Source: Ascarosepion bandense
Taxonomy: Eukaryota; Mollusca; Cephalopoda; Sepiida; Sepiidae
DNA: 64,000 bases
Reading direction: 5' to 3'
NCBI GenBank assembly: GCA_037127315.1
Contig: JBBBDQ010001918.1
Location: 5,901,001 to 5,965,000, forward strand
Shown piece after piece: positions 1 to 9,696 of this stretch. The notes beneath the pieces were generated by a model. It saw only the letters and a program-made list of their open reading frames with translations. It was not told where the DNA came from and ran no database searches. The position numbers and the translations under genes are program-made. Every line of letters starts with the position of its first letter. The first letter of the stretch is position 1.

Positions 1-656
1 GTTCTACAGGCCCACCTTCCTCATTGCGTGTCCCAGGATCTTCAGCTGTCTCTTCCTGATGCTCAGTATTAATTTCCATTTCGTTTCCACCATTTCCAAG
101 ACCTCATCATTGCTCACATGCTCGATCCATGATATCCGCAGCACCCTTCTCTAGAACCACATTTCACTTGCTTCTGTCTTTTCCTGATGCTCAGTCTTAT
201 ATTCCTTTTCGTTTCCATCATTTCCAAAACCTCATCATTGCTCACATGCTCGATCCATGATATTCGCAGCATCCTTCTCTAGAACCACATTTCACTTGCT
301 TCTGTCTTTTCCTGATGCTCAGTCTTATATTCCTTTTCGTTTCCATCATTTCCAAGACCTCATCATTGCTCACATGCTTGATCCATGATATTCGCAGCAT
401 CCTTTCGTAGAACCATATTTCAGTTGCTTCAAATTTTTTCTTTCATCTTTGATGGTATTGTCCAGCATTCACTGTCATATTGAAGGACGGACATCACGTA
501 GCAGTCGTGTACTCTCTTCCTAGTTTCTAGCGAAATTGTCATGTTTCTTAATACTTTACTCAACTTCTGGAATGCTTCCTTCGCCATGCCAATTCGCCTT
601 CGAATCTCTGTGTCGCACTTTCCGTCTTCTGTTATAACACTTCCCATGTATTTAAA
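1..656 (-). mobile_element. LINE reverse-transcriptase 3' fragment (family B)
   Basis: On the minus strand, 647-429 encodes a recognisable RT thumb-side segment (EIRRRIGMAKEAF, then LETRKRVHDCYVMSVLQY, then ECWTI). Downstream towards base 1 the next part of the same protein (LRISWIEH, SNDEVLE types of motif) follows, but it is tandemly triplicated and out of frame. This is the C-terminal half of an endonuclease/RT LINE polyprotein common in invertebrates. The reading frame is broken, the 5' part is absent and the window edge cuts the 3' end, so it is a dead copy. Other family B pieces lie at 12780-13385, 19135-19600, 21575-21780, 49292-49709 and 58655-58965. Confidence 0.75.
53..437 (-). repeat. 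128-bp tandem triplication inside LINE family B
   Basis: The string CCTGATGCTCAG recurs at 55, 183 and 311, giving an exact 128-bp period over three units with only a few substitutions between them. The repeated segment is LINE coding sequence. Because 128 is not a multiple of 3, each unit shifts the reading frame. Confidence 0.85.
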
Positions 657-1130
657 TTTTTGTACTTGCTTGTTTTGATGTATTTTATATGGAGTCCGAT
701 GCAGCTTCCACTGTATATTATTTTATAGAGACATTGGAAGTATAAAAATAAAGTGTTTAATATTAATCAAGTATTGCTATCATAAATAGACTCTCCTTTC
801 GTATTTCTTTATTGTTACAATTATAATCACTTTGAACTGAGAGCCGCTCAAGATATAGCTTAAGGGGCAGAGTATATGGCAAGATAACGTTTAGCTTTAG
901 ATTTCAACAGGTTAAGATTGTAATGACCGAGGAAGCATACATTTTGTGAGTCGGTCCCACAAAACATCGGTTCGTTAGATGAAAATATCAAGAGAGCACC
1001 AAGAACCCTGCGATGTTTCATCTGACAAACAAAAGATTGTTGACTGGATATTCGTCACTTACAGGAAAGCAGTGATGCATTTAGACTCTACGTAGACGAG
1101 AAAGTGAAAACTAGGTATTTTTATTTTTAG
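656..1130. other. Intergenic; one degenerate copy of the 178-bp repeat
   Basis: No gene is visible. Bases 850-980 resemble the tandem unit at 1983-2730 (a shared TTAAGATTGTA block, a TTTTGTGAGT block and a run ending in ACAAAA), so this is probably an isolated diverged unit. The rest is AT-rich with no recognised feature. Confidence 0.4.
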
Positions 1131-1900
1131 TACTAGCAGTTGCTTGGCGTTGCTCGAAGGTAATAAAAGCTTTAAAACTAATCCATGGTCCTGGAGCTCA
1201 GACTCAGCCTAAAGAATATTTGTGTGAAGCTTGGTGAGAATCTGATAAAAATTGTGGATTTGTATAAAGGAAATGCAGACAGATAAACAGACACACACAC
1301 AAACATCTTGTCTTTTATAGACTAAACTATCGCCCGGTTCACACTCCACCCACATCTATTGAACAGGTGAAGAGGCTCATCCCTTGTTTCCTGTTTGGGA
1401 TGCAGTTTCCGGTTTTCTCTTTTCTAATCTTCTCACTTTTGTTTTTCAATTTGAGTAGATAGACTAAACTATCGCCCGTTTCACATTCCACCCACATCTA
1501 TTGAACAGTTGAAGAGGATGCGGTTTCCGGCTTTCTCTTTTCCAATCTCTTCACTCCTATGTAGCCCCTTGCACATCAGTGGCGTTACCGCCTTGCTCGG
1601 TGTGATATGATTAAAAAAATATATATATATTATCGATTTTCTGCACTATTATAAGAACTGCAACCTTGAAACTTCTGGATATCGTTTCTTATGTCTTTGT
1701 CTATGAGTGTATCAAATTTGATTAAAATCGGACCATTCCTTCTGTAACTCGATGTTTTCGATTATCGATTTTTGATATTTATCGGGGGTACCTCGACACA
1801 AAACCTAGCTAAGAACACTCGCAGACGCTTATAGTACAATTGTGTAAGTTTTCAGGTTTTCAAGAAAATCGGTTCAGCTGTTTCGGAGTCTATAGGTAAC

Positions 1901-1955
<55 letters not shown>

Positions 1956-1982
1956 AAGTTCCATTTATAAATAAGTTTAGAT
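1131..1982 (+). repeat. ~770-bp interspersed repeat, interrupted
   Basis: The 5' part (1131-1322: GCGTTGCTCG block, AATCCATGGTCCTGGAGCTC, ACAAACATCTTG) and the 3' part (1620-1982: ending TTTATAAATAAGTTTAGAT) match the continuous copies at 4889-5660 and 53482-54246 and the minus-strand copy at 20405-21178. Here they are separated by two LINE-tail units (1323-1619). A (CA)n tract lies at about 1902-1952. No coding capacity is seen. The class is unknown; it may be a non-autonomous LINE or a Helitron-like element. Confidence 0.7.
1323..1619 (+). repeat. Two tandem LINE-tail retroposon units nested in the 770-bp repeat
   Basis: Two partly overlapping copies (1323-1445 and 1461-1619) share the blocks ATCGCCCG, TCTATTGAACAG and TTTCCGG. 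The second ends with GCACATCAGTGGCGTTACC and TGATATGATTAAAAAA. That end matches the 3' tail of the family A LINE, for example at 23515-23573. Similar units occur at 21797-21973 and, on the minus strand, at 24350-24700. Confidence 0.65.
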
Positions 1983-2730
1983 AAAGGCCACTTGAGAATG
2001 GGTGGCTTCAGTAATAGTTAGATTATATGGATAGAAAAGGAAAATAATATTTGAATCCTGAGATGAATACGTTAAGATGAAGTGATCGGGGAATCCTTCT
2101 TTAGTGAATCGGTTCCACAAAGAGATTTTAAAGACTGGGTTGCTTCATTTCTTACAATAAGGAGGCCATTCGAGGTAGAGGGTTACGTTAAGGGTTAGTT
2201 TATATGGATAGGAGAGGAAGTTAACGGTTGACTCTAGACTTGAATAGTTTAAGATTGTAGCGATCAGGGGAACATCCTTTTGTGAGTTGGTACCAAAAAG
2301 AGATTTTGACTATTAGGTAGCTTTATTTCTTACAGTCAGGAAGCCACTCGAGGTAGAGAGTTACGTTAAGGGTTAGTTTATATGGATAGGAGGGGAAGAT
2401 AACGGTTGACTCTAGACTTGAATAGTTTAAGATTGTAGCGATCAGGGGAACATCCTTTTGTGAGTTGGTACCAAAAAGAGATTTTGAATACTAGGTAGCT
2501 TTATTTCTTACAGTCAGGAAGCCACTCGAGGTAGAGGGTTACGTTAAGGGTTAGTTTATATGGATAGGAGGGGAAGATAACGGTTGAGTCGAGATTTGAA
2601 TAGGTTAAGATTGTAGTGATCGGGCGAACATCCTTTTGTGAGTTGGTTACAAAAAGAGATTTTGAAGACTGGTTATCTTCATTACTTACAGTCAGGAAGC
2701 CAGTCGAGGTAGAGGGTTACGTTATCGAGG
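1983..2730 (+). repeat. ~178-bp tandem repeat, about four units
   Basis: The block CGAGGTAGAG recurs near 2171, 2350, 2528 and 2706, a period of about 178 bp. The first unit (1983-2160) is the most diverged and the middle two are nearly identical. No protein-coding potential is seen. Confidence 0.85.
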
Positions 2731-2978
2731 CAGAGAAGTAAAGATTGGGTAGCACCTTTTATGCATGGCAGCAGTACTCCATTTTCGCCAATATCTGGCT
2801 ATGAATAAAATACTAAATATCGAGAAAATTATATTTCTCTCGAAAAGGATTTCAGACTTTACTAAGAGAATAGGTCATCTACCTGCATCCTAAAACCCTT
2901 TTATTATTTTTTTCAAAGCGAAATGTAATGTCAGTCAAGAATATAAGGGATTGTAACTGATCAATCATTAGAAATAAT

Positions 2979-3150
2979 GCCAACAATATGCTGGCTCACC
3001 TTTAATCACCAAAGTTAAGCAACGTGAAATCTAGTTAGTACCTAGATGGGTGACTTCTTGGGAATACTAGTTGCTATAAGCTTATCTATACGGATGATAT
3101 GAATGGACAGAATTGGAAATCGGAAATCCGAATTATGATTCCTTTCAGTT
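2979..3150 (+). mobile_element. Decayed 5S rRNA-like segment, possibly followed by a tRNA-SINE remnant
   Basis: Bases 2979-3081 keep the 5S internal promoter layout: AAGTTAAGCAACG as the A-box-like region, then TTAGTACCTAGATGGGTGAC and TTGGGAATACTAG as the intermediate and C-box region. The following 70 bases weakly resemble the 5' part of the tRNA-derived SINE (a GAAATCGG block, then GAATTATGATTCC in place of GAGTTCGAATTCC). This is a pseudogene or retroposon, not a functional 5S gene. Confidence 0.5.
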
Positions 3151-3205
3151 TGTTTATATTTCTAATATAGCTGGAAAATCATGAGTTTCTTATCCACACC
3201 TCAGC

Positions 3206-3822
3206 TACACTACCGGCCATAATTATTAGGCAAACCATGTTTTTCTTTTAAGAAAAGATGACGTAATTCATACTATTTTTTAGTATTTGTTATGAAGTGG
3301 ATAATTCTGAAAAGTGAATATAAATGGTTCTTTTGTTAATACTGCAGAATAACATGTGCATCAAATGAACTATTCTGGTGTTCAGTTTTTGTGGTCTCTT
3401 TCCCGTGCTAGTCTCTTCTTCTTATTGCCTGGCCGAAGCAAAGGTTTTCTGGCCGAAGCAAAGGTTTCCTGGCCGAAGCAAAGGCTTCCTGGTCGAAGCA
3501 AAGGTTTTCTGGTCGAAGCAAAGGCTTCCTGGCCGAAGCAAAGGTTTTCTGGTCGAAGCAAATGTTTTCTGGCCGAAGCAAAGGTTTCCTGGCCGAAGCA
3601 AAGGCTTCCTGGCCGAAGCAAAGTTTTTCTGGTCGAAGCAAAGGTTTTCTGGCCGAAGCAAAGGCTTCCTGGCTGCTTTGTAAAAATTTGCAAAATAATA
3701 ATAACAAAAGAACAATTCTATTTTCATTTAGGATTTTCCGCTTGGCAATAAACACTAAAAATATTATGAAATGTATCATTTTTTTTATCTGGGGTGGACT
3801 AAAAATTATGTCCAGTACTGTA
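3206..3822. mobile_element. Tc1/mariner-type MITE with TA-flanked terminal inverted repeats
   Basis: The left end (TACACTACCGGCCATAATT) and the reverse complement of the right end (TACAGTACTGGACATAATT) match at about 16 of 19 positions, and the similarity continues through TTAG and AACC/CACCC blocks. Both ends start with TA, the target dinucleotide of Tc1/mariner elements. The 617-bp element has no transposase. Most of its centre is the 20-bp minisatellite at 3427-3674, so it is non-autonomous. Confidence 0.75.
3427..3674 (+). repeat. 20-bp minisatellite (~12.5 units) inside the MITE
   Basis: The unit AAAGGCTTCCTGGCCGAAGC, with T/C variants, repeats every 20 bases. Because the unit has no stop in most frames, it creates artificial open frames of 90-150 codons on both strands (peptides rich in RSKGFLAEAK or CFGQ). 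I do not regard any of these as a gene. Confidence 0.95.
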
Positions 3823-3924
3823 CGTGCTAATTTGGGCTTGTAACAATAAATCATAAATCCAACAATGTTTCTTACAATAGATGCTGGCTTTAAATAACCT
3901 AAAATGGCATATAAGTGATATGAA

Positions 3925-4250
3925 TTTAAGCGCAGTTCTAGATTGGTAATAAGGTCTCATCGATTTACAGTTGAATCGGTTAGGTGTAACACTAAGTTCT
4001 GTATTAACAGGTTTTTTTATTGCTCTTTTAACTTGAGGAACTATCTTCCGGCTTTATGGTTTCCGGTCAATTTTGATCTTCAGAAATTGAAATGCATAAT
4101 CATTAATTATCCACTGTCTTCCTGTTCACTGTTCTGTTGTTCTCGCTCCTTCGTCATATTTCGTATTTCTAATTCTTTCACTCGCAGTTACTTTTTGCGT
4201 CTTAGTGGCTTTACTGCCTAACATGGGGTAACTTAGACTTTTAAAAATGT
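3925..4250 (+). mobile_element. Decayed LINE family A 3' end
   Basis: Translation from 3943 gives SHRFTVESVRCNTKFCINRF and then FPVNFDLQKLK. This matches the SHPFTVRSTKC, RLWNSLP and FPDGYDLQ order of better family A copies such as 22955-23573. The segment ends with a degenerate AGTGGCTTTACTGCC tail. It is a 5'-truncated CR1/Jockey-like LINE remnant. Confidence 0.6.
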
Positions 4251-4888
4251 ATAATATAAATGCATTCTTAAATATTTTACTTTAAACAACTACAAATTTG
4301 TTTTGAAACCATAAATCCACGCCATTAGATGGCCAGCCTTAATTCAAGCATATTCTGCTGAACAGAACAGACCAAGAATAACTATTGATTGTTTTAGCAA
4401 GTTTCCAATTGAATTGAATTAGTGGTTTTATTTCCAGTGGGAACAAGCAAAAGAATTGTCGTTAACTAATGGTTCAGTTCCGTCTACATGGCGGTTCGTT
4501 TTCAAGGAATTGAATTAAGTTTGTATGTTCAGAAATAGCCGACTTGGTCTATGTACTGTTGTCAGTTTAAAATTTGAAACGTACTTTCGATTTACGACTC
4601 TGTAAGAAAATTTAGCTGTCACTTAAATTAGCAACACTACAAACGCTGCATTGATTATTTTAGAATTTACAAGTTCTTTTCTGTGTAAACGAATATACGA
4701 TGGTCGAAAGTACTTGACACTTAAAATTGTATTTCGGAATTTTTTTCTTTAAAACCTATTGCTTGAGATAAATTTGACTGATGAGATAAACCGACTGAGA
4801 AACTACTCGAAAGACTCAATATACATTCTTGAATAGTTCGTACGTAATTATAACCTTCTTCTAAATGATAGCTTTAGATTATGCTATA
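4250..4888. other. AT-rich intergenic DNA, no feature seen
   Basis: I find no open frame longer than about 60 codons, no repeat unit shared with the rest of the window and no RNA-like structure. Confidence 0.5.
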
Positions 4889-5283
4889 CTAGCAGTATAG
4901 CCCAGCATTGCTCGGGTGTAATGAAAGCTTTAAAACTAATCCATAGTACTGAATCTCAGTCTCTTTGGACGTTGCCACGAAAGAATAAAAACAATAGTTG
5001 TTTTCAGTTAAAGCAAAACCATAGACTGAAAGAAAAATGAATGGATGTGAGTCAAATTTTGATTTACTGGTATCGATATCAAATAAGTCTTTTTTGTCGT
5101 AAACTGAATTTTGAAGGCTAAATATTTCTTCTGAGTAAATGGTATCATGGCTGAGACTAAGAACTACAATGATACTTTCTTAGACCCAAACCCAAAGCAA
5201 AAACTAAAATAAAAATGCTGAAAAAAACAACAAAAAAAAACAGACATACAGGCAGATAAACAGACACAGACACAAACATCTTG

Positions 5284-5346
<63 letters not shown>

Positions 5347-5660
5347 AGTGCAGAAAATCGATATTTTCTGCACTATTGTAAGAACTGCAACATTGAAAAT
5401 TCTGAATATCGTTTCTTATGTCTGTCTATGAGTGCATCACATTTTATTAAAATCGGACCACTCCTTCTATGATCCGATTTTTTCGATTATCAATATTTAT
5501 CGCGGGTACCTCGACACAAAACCTAAGAACACTCGCTGCCGCTTATAATACAACTGTGTACATTTTCAAGAAAATCGGTTCAGCCGTTTCGGAGTCTATA
5601 GGTAACGGATACACAGACACAGAGAGAGACAAAGTTCCATTTATAAATAAGTTTAGATTG
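4889..5660 (+). repeat. ~770-bp interspersed repeat, full-length-like copy
   Basis: It begins with a CAGTATAGCCCAGC/GCTCGGGTGTAATG block and ends with TTTATAAATAAGTTTAGAT, like the copy at 53482-54246. Bases 5284-5340 are a (TA)n tract placed at the same internal position as in the other copies. No coding potential. Confidence 0.75.
5341..5380. repeat. Short perfect palindrome (18-bp arms, 4-nt loop)
   Basis: TACAATAGTGCAGAAAAT and its exact reverse complement flank CGAT, directly after a (TA)n tract. Related copies of the repeat have only the right arm (TTTTCTGCACTATT), so the left arm is specific to this copy. Confidence 0.9.
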
Positions 5661-5977
5661 AGTTAAATGCTCAATATCAAGAATACAGCGCATGTAAATA
5701 TAAACTGGACATTGAAGTTAACAACATGAGACATCACGTTATCTAAAAGCCCGCATCTACGAACACAAGAGAGACATGCTTTAGGATAAACGATCTAATG
5801 TTGCTGGATGCTGGATATACATTCGATTTCACAAATACTACAATATTAAAAAAAACAAATTGATAGCATTACTATCAACTATAAACAAAGGCCTAAATCA
5901 TTTATTTACATCTCCATCTTTCTATGAATCCATCTTAAAAGAATCTAATTTATATATATATATCTATTATAAATAAT
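5661..5977. other. AT-rich intergenic DNA, no feature seen
   Basis: No gene, repeat family or RNA motif recognised in this 300-base stretch. Confidence 0.4.
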
Positions 5978-6091
5978 ACGGCTATATCGTGTTCAATACA
6001 CCGGTTCACGTCCAATCACCGATTTAAGCAACATCGAGCCTGGTCAGTACTTAAATAGGTGACAATTTGGGAATACCAGGTGCTGTAAACG
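5978..6091 (+). pseudogene. 5S rRNA-like sequence
   Basis: About 114 nt align end to end with eukaryotic 5S rRNA: ACGGCTATATCG at the 5' end, then AATCACCGATTTAAGCAAC, then GGTCAGTACTTAAATAGGTG and TTGGGAATACCAGGTGCTGT. Several stem positions are changed (AATAGGTGACAATT for GATGGGTGACCGCC), and no Pol III T-run terminator follows immediately. It is a 5S pseudogene or 5S-derived retroposon. Unlike the other 5S copies here it is followed by a different repeat (6092-6340). Confidence 0.8.
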
Positions 6092-6340
6092 TAAGGACCA
6101 AGAATGGTCCACCGGTCCTCCAGGTTTGGGGGTTGGGTGCAGGGCTAACAACCCTGCACCGTAAAAAACAGTTTGTTACAGAAACAGCAACAAAAATTTG
6201 CTGCCCTATGCACCATCTGGGTGTGACGGATAAATGATGACGATGAAAAGGGATTAGGTCCAAGTCGGAATGTTGTGTCACCCCACTCGGCGGAGACATC
6301 AGACCGACTACTAGGTGCACACACATGTACAACTACGAAA
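6092..6340 (-). repeat. Unclassified interspersed repeat downstream of 5S
   Basis: A GC-richer segment (GGTCCACCGGTCCTCCAGG, then AACCCTGCACCGTAAAAAAC). A similar GGGAACCCTGCCCTTAAAAA block recurs at 18815-18840, also downstream of a 5S copy. The minus strand is open over 93 codons (GVTQHSDLDL, WCIGQQIF), which may be an old LINE end. I do not recognise the family. Confidence 0.35.
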
Positions 6341-6579
6341 ACACATTCCCATACGGCACATATATATAGTAGGTGGTTCTTCCATTGTGTGTTCTTTTTA
6401 GACGTCGAGGTTCACCAGTGTAGAAGCGATTCTTACGTTGAATTTATTTTTTAGATGTCGGGGTTATGGAAGTAGTAACTCACCACTGTAGCACTGTAGT
6501 AACTCACCATTGTTCTTTGGGCGTCGGGGATCACCAGTTAAGCAGTAGGGAGATGGCTAATGTTTATTGAATTGGGCTT

Positions 6580-6884
6580 GTGCGTTGTGGTACAGTGGAT
6601 ATCGGCTTAGAACGAGAGAAATCGGGGAGCCGAGTTCGAATTCCAGTTGTATTCCTTGCATTCACTTACGCGCAAATAACCTTTGGAAAAGTATTAATCC
6701 ATCTCTTTCCTTCAATTATGGGTTAAATAACAGGACAAATTGGATTCTATAGCCTTGGCTCGCAACTAGTCTACCGCAGAAAGTAATGGCAACCTACTGC
6801 GGGATAATCTTCTGCTCAGTCAGTCATGTTCTTTCGAGACATGATCGCCCAAACGTGTATCACGTATGGCACTTAACTGATTGA
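6580..6884 (+). mobile_element. tRNA-derived SINE, near full length
   Basis: The head TGCGTTGTGGTACAGTGGAT contains an A-box-like element. A B-box-like GAGTTCGAATTCC lies about 50 bases on, at tRNA spacing. The body (TTGGAAAAGTATTAATCC, TCTACCGCAGAAAGTAATGG, TTCGAGACATGATCGCC) and the end ATGGCACTTAACTGATTGA recur in copies at 16961, 17685, 18661, 24069(-), 28498 and 63016(-). Such elements are transcribed by Pol III from the internal promoter and mobilised by LINE enzymes. This copy carries several indels. Confidence 0.85.
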
Positions 6885-7416
6885 CTTGTGAAACATAACC
6901 ACACTTCCTACAACTTACAGGTTATTCGTTAACATCAGAATGACACTAGCTTCCGCGGGTATATTTTCTTTTGTTTGGTTTAATACAACGGAGAGAGAGA
7001 AATTAATATTAGTAGTATTATTAGTTGCGCTTTAATTCGCGATGTGAGCTTATGTAAAAAACTATTTTAATACTATTATATACTTGTAAAATCTGGAGAA
7101 TAGAAAAATTAACTATTTTAATACTATCATATACTTTTAAAATCCGGGGAATAGAAAAATTAGCTATTTAATACTATTACGTACTTGTAAAATCTTGAGA
7201 ATAGATAAATTAGCTGACAATTTGAAAGTGAGAGAGAGGGAAATATAATTTTCTTTCTTTTTCATTATAGTTTTCTTTCCTGTTCGTATACGATACGCAT
7301 TATCTTGGGCTAGGTGGAAATTTGACAAAATGGTCGCAGTCATAATAAAATGTCAGGCTTACTTGATGAGGTCAAGTAAGTTTAGATCTCCGAACTGATG
7401 TTCCCTGAGAACAGAA
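6885..7416. other. AT-rich intergenic DNA with a short internal repetition
   Basis: A ~65-base block with AAAATCTGGAGAATAGAAAAATTA recurs in diverged form about three times between 7045 and 7215. No gene is visible. Confidence 0.4.
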
Positions 7417-8370
7417 ATTTGTGGGAATTGGAAAATCTAAACCTGATATAATCGAAAGGAAGCGAGCTGTTGATATTTCATTCGTCGAGCCACGGCCCTC
7501 CCGCAAATCGAGTGGGTGGAAAACAATCTCATTGGTCGAAGGATTCGAGTCGGCTAGATCCCTCGGGAGGATTGGACAGAGGATTATAAAAATAGAGACT
7601 CGGGGAGAAAAGATCAGTAGAGTTAGAGTGAGATTCTGGAATTATAGTCGAAATGTAACGGCTGTGGAAAAAGGTTCCCAACTGGGGAGTCATGTCCCAC
7701 GGCAGATCGCCTATCATAGAACTTATGGCTAAAGAGTTAATGTCGAATGAAGCCTGCCGATGATTAACTGAAAGAGTTAATGTCGAATGAAGCCTGCCGC
7801 CGATTAACTTAAAGATTTAATGTTGAATAATGCGCCTCCGATATGAATCCCGAAAGAACGTTATTGTTTCAAAACTTATTTGGGAGAATCAAAATTTCTG
7901 ATTATTCTCAACAAAAAGCCTGCTATGAAAATAATTTTTAGAGTTGAGAGCTTCCAGGCGACAAGGAAAAACCAACTCCCACACACCGCCGCCACGTCGC
8001 CGCCATTAACCGCCTCTGATTCGGCAAATTCCGTTAAGCTTCGATAAGGACCCGAAAGAACTTTGTTATTTTAGAAGTTGCATAGCGAATTGACAGCCCT
8101 GATTATCGAGAATATGTGAAAAGACTTTAATGAAAATTTGAAGAGCTCTGTTTACTTTAACAAAAATTAGAAAATACATTTTTGTTTAAGGATTGAGAGC
8201 TCTGATATTTTTAAACGAACTCTCTCTCTCCGTTGTAAACTGGCATTCCGACAACTGTATTGTCTGCTCATTGTGCTTTTTTCTTTTTTTCTTTTACAAA
8301 GACATTCATCGTAACTCTCCAGGCGTGTTCGACCATATTCATTTATTTTATTATAATTTTTTTTTTTTTA
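7417..8370 (+). promoter_or_regulatory. CpG-richer region with a TATA-like box; possible promoter or solo LTR
   Basis: Against the AT-rich surroundings, 7420-8060 has many CpG dinucleotides (CGAGCCACGGCCCTCCCGC, GCCGCCACGTCGCCGCC) and a TATA-like GATTATAAAAATAGAGACTC near 7585. A host promoter/5'UTR and the promoter of an LTR (TGTGGGAATTGG at 7420) are both possible. The 103-codon open frame at 7421-7732 resembles nothing I know. Function not shown. Confidence 0.3.
7731..7850 (+). repeat. 40-bp direct repeat, three units
   Basis: AAAGAGTTAATGTCGAATGA starts at 7731 and 7771, with a diverged third unit at 7811. The period is 40 bp. It lies 150 bases downstream of the TATA-like box. Confidence 0.85.
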
Positions 8371-8479
8371 GTGCTGTGCGTATTTATGTGTACAAGTGTA
8401 CACCGGTGTCCGGTCTGGCTTTGGTGGAAAAACGCCAACTGAAATTGCACAACACGACTTCTGAGATCAATTCACAACG
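8371..8479 (+). other. Exon-like segment, speculative
   Basis: A long T-run ending in AG precedes 8371 and AAC|GTGAGTAG follows at about 8479, resembling a 3' splice acceptor and 5' donor. The 109-nt interval is open in one frame (AVRIYVYKCTPVSGLALVEK and onward). No homology is recognised and no second exon is identified, so this may be chance. Confidence 0.2.
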
Positions 8480-9362
8480 TGAGTAGTGGCCCGTTGTTGC
8501 AACAGACGTCTTGAAAACCAGCTTTTGTGATGAGATCATCAAGACCAGCAACAGCGGCCGAAAGTGTCGACACAGCGGGTATCGTTTCGACATCATCGCA
8601 GTGGAATCAGTTCCCGAACCAGCAACAGCGTCACAATCAACGAGCCAGCACTGGGCATAAGGTGTTACAGAAGGCTGTATATTGAAATGTGTGGAAGAAC
8701 AAAAGTATACACTTTGCATGTTTAAATAGGAATTTATTACCATAAAAGAGTAACATGACTTGGTCGAAGTAAAGAAACAGTATTAAGAAGTTAAGAGTGT
8801 CAATAGTTCGTAGTAGTCCCTGCAAGAATGAGTTTATGTGTACGTAGACAGGAACGTAAGTATGTATGTATGTATGTATGTATGTATGTATGAGCGTTTA
8901 TTGTTGGGTAGGATTGTCTTTGAAGTTATCGCTCAGGGTGAACGATAAAAAGGAAGATGAACGAGAAAGAAGTGAAAATGAGAAAGATAGGGCCAATAAT
9001 AATAACGATCGCTTGACGCATGTTGACGGACATGTTAATTGCGCTCGTCATCTCAACTCACTGGCGACAGCCGATTTTGCTCCGTCTTTTATTTCGTTTT
9101 CTGGAGCTCCAGAAGGTCATTTCGGAATTCACTCCTAGATGTGATTCTGGCCTTTCTATTTTGTTTTTAGATGTTTCTTAGTTTTCTATTGGCCGAAAAA
9201 TATTTCGCGTCGAGGTGTGAAATTTCACGAGTTTTGTTTTTGGATTCGATTTTTCGTGCGTGCTAAGCAAAGATTGTAATTCGAGTAAATTCGTTTATTT
9301 TAAACAAAAACAATGAGTCAGTGCTTATCATTTGAATTTCTTAATCTAGAACTTGTTTTGTT

Positions 9363-9365
<3 letters not shown>
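8480..9365. other. Intergenic DNA; no supported gene
   Basis: A short (TATG)n tract at 8860-8892 opens a 90-codon frame (8866-9138) that is rich in charged and polar residues. It has no recognisable domain and starts inside the microsatellite, so I do not call it. Otherwise nothing is recognised. Confidence 0.4.

Positions 9366-9366
<1 letters not shown>

Positions 9367-9423
<57 letters not shown>
9367..9423. repeat. (CA)n microsatellite
   Basis: About 28 uninterrupted CA units. Confidence 0.97.
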
Positions 9424-9425
<2 letters not shown>

Positions 9426-9589
9426 TACAAACAGACATTGCCATCCAACGCCCACTTAAACAGAAAATCTTACACACATATAGAATTATCATGGGTTTTA
9501 ATACACGTGACACGTATCTGACGAATGAGAACTGACCCAAACAAATCGAAAGATACGAGAGTCTCTTTCTCTTTTGTTCCATTTTCTTT

Positions 9590-9635
9590 TCAATCACTGA
9601 TGAAGTTTTAATAAAAGAGAAACGCGTTAGATTGA
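9590..9635 (+). ncRNA. Degenerate hammerhead ribozyme-like motif
   Basis: CTGATGA (9597-9603) and GAAA (9619-9622) bracket a weak stem II (four A-U pairs beyond two mismatches). Stem III is the self-complementary ACGCGT, which can form only in a dimer. Stem I pairs TCAATC (9590-9595) with GATTGA (9630-9635). Core nucleotides are kept. PLEs and animal retroposons often carry hammerheads with such tiny stem III. Activity is doubtful. Confidence 0.5.
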
Positions 9636-9696
9636 TATAAGTTCCGTATTTGTTACTTATTTTAAACGGATCTCGATATATAAAATTAGACATTTA

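Noticed and set aside
3356..3854. Several overlapping ORFs of 90-150 codons on both strands
   Set aside because: All are readings of the 20-bp minisatellite in different frames; open in nearly every frame, with no domain.
6580..6884. True tRNA gene
   Set aside because: A and B boxes are present but there is no cloverleaf closure, and the ~300-bp body is repeated elsewhere; it is a SINE.
8866..9138. 90-codon plus-strand ORF
   Set aside because: Starts in a (TATG)n microsatellite and shows no recognisable domain.
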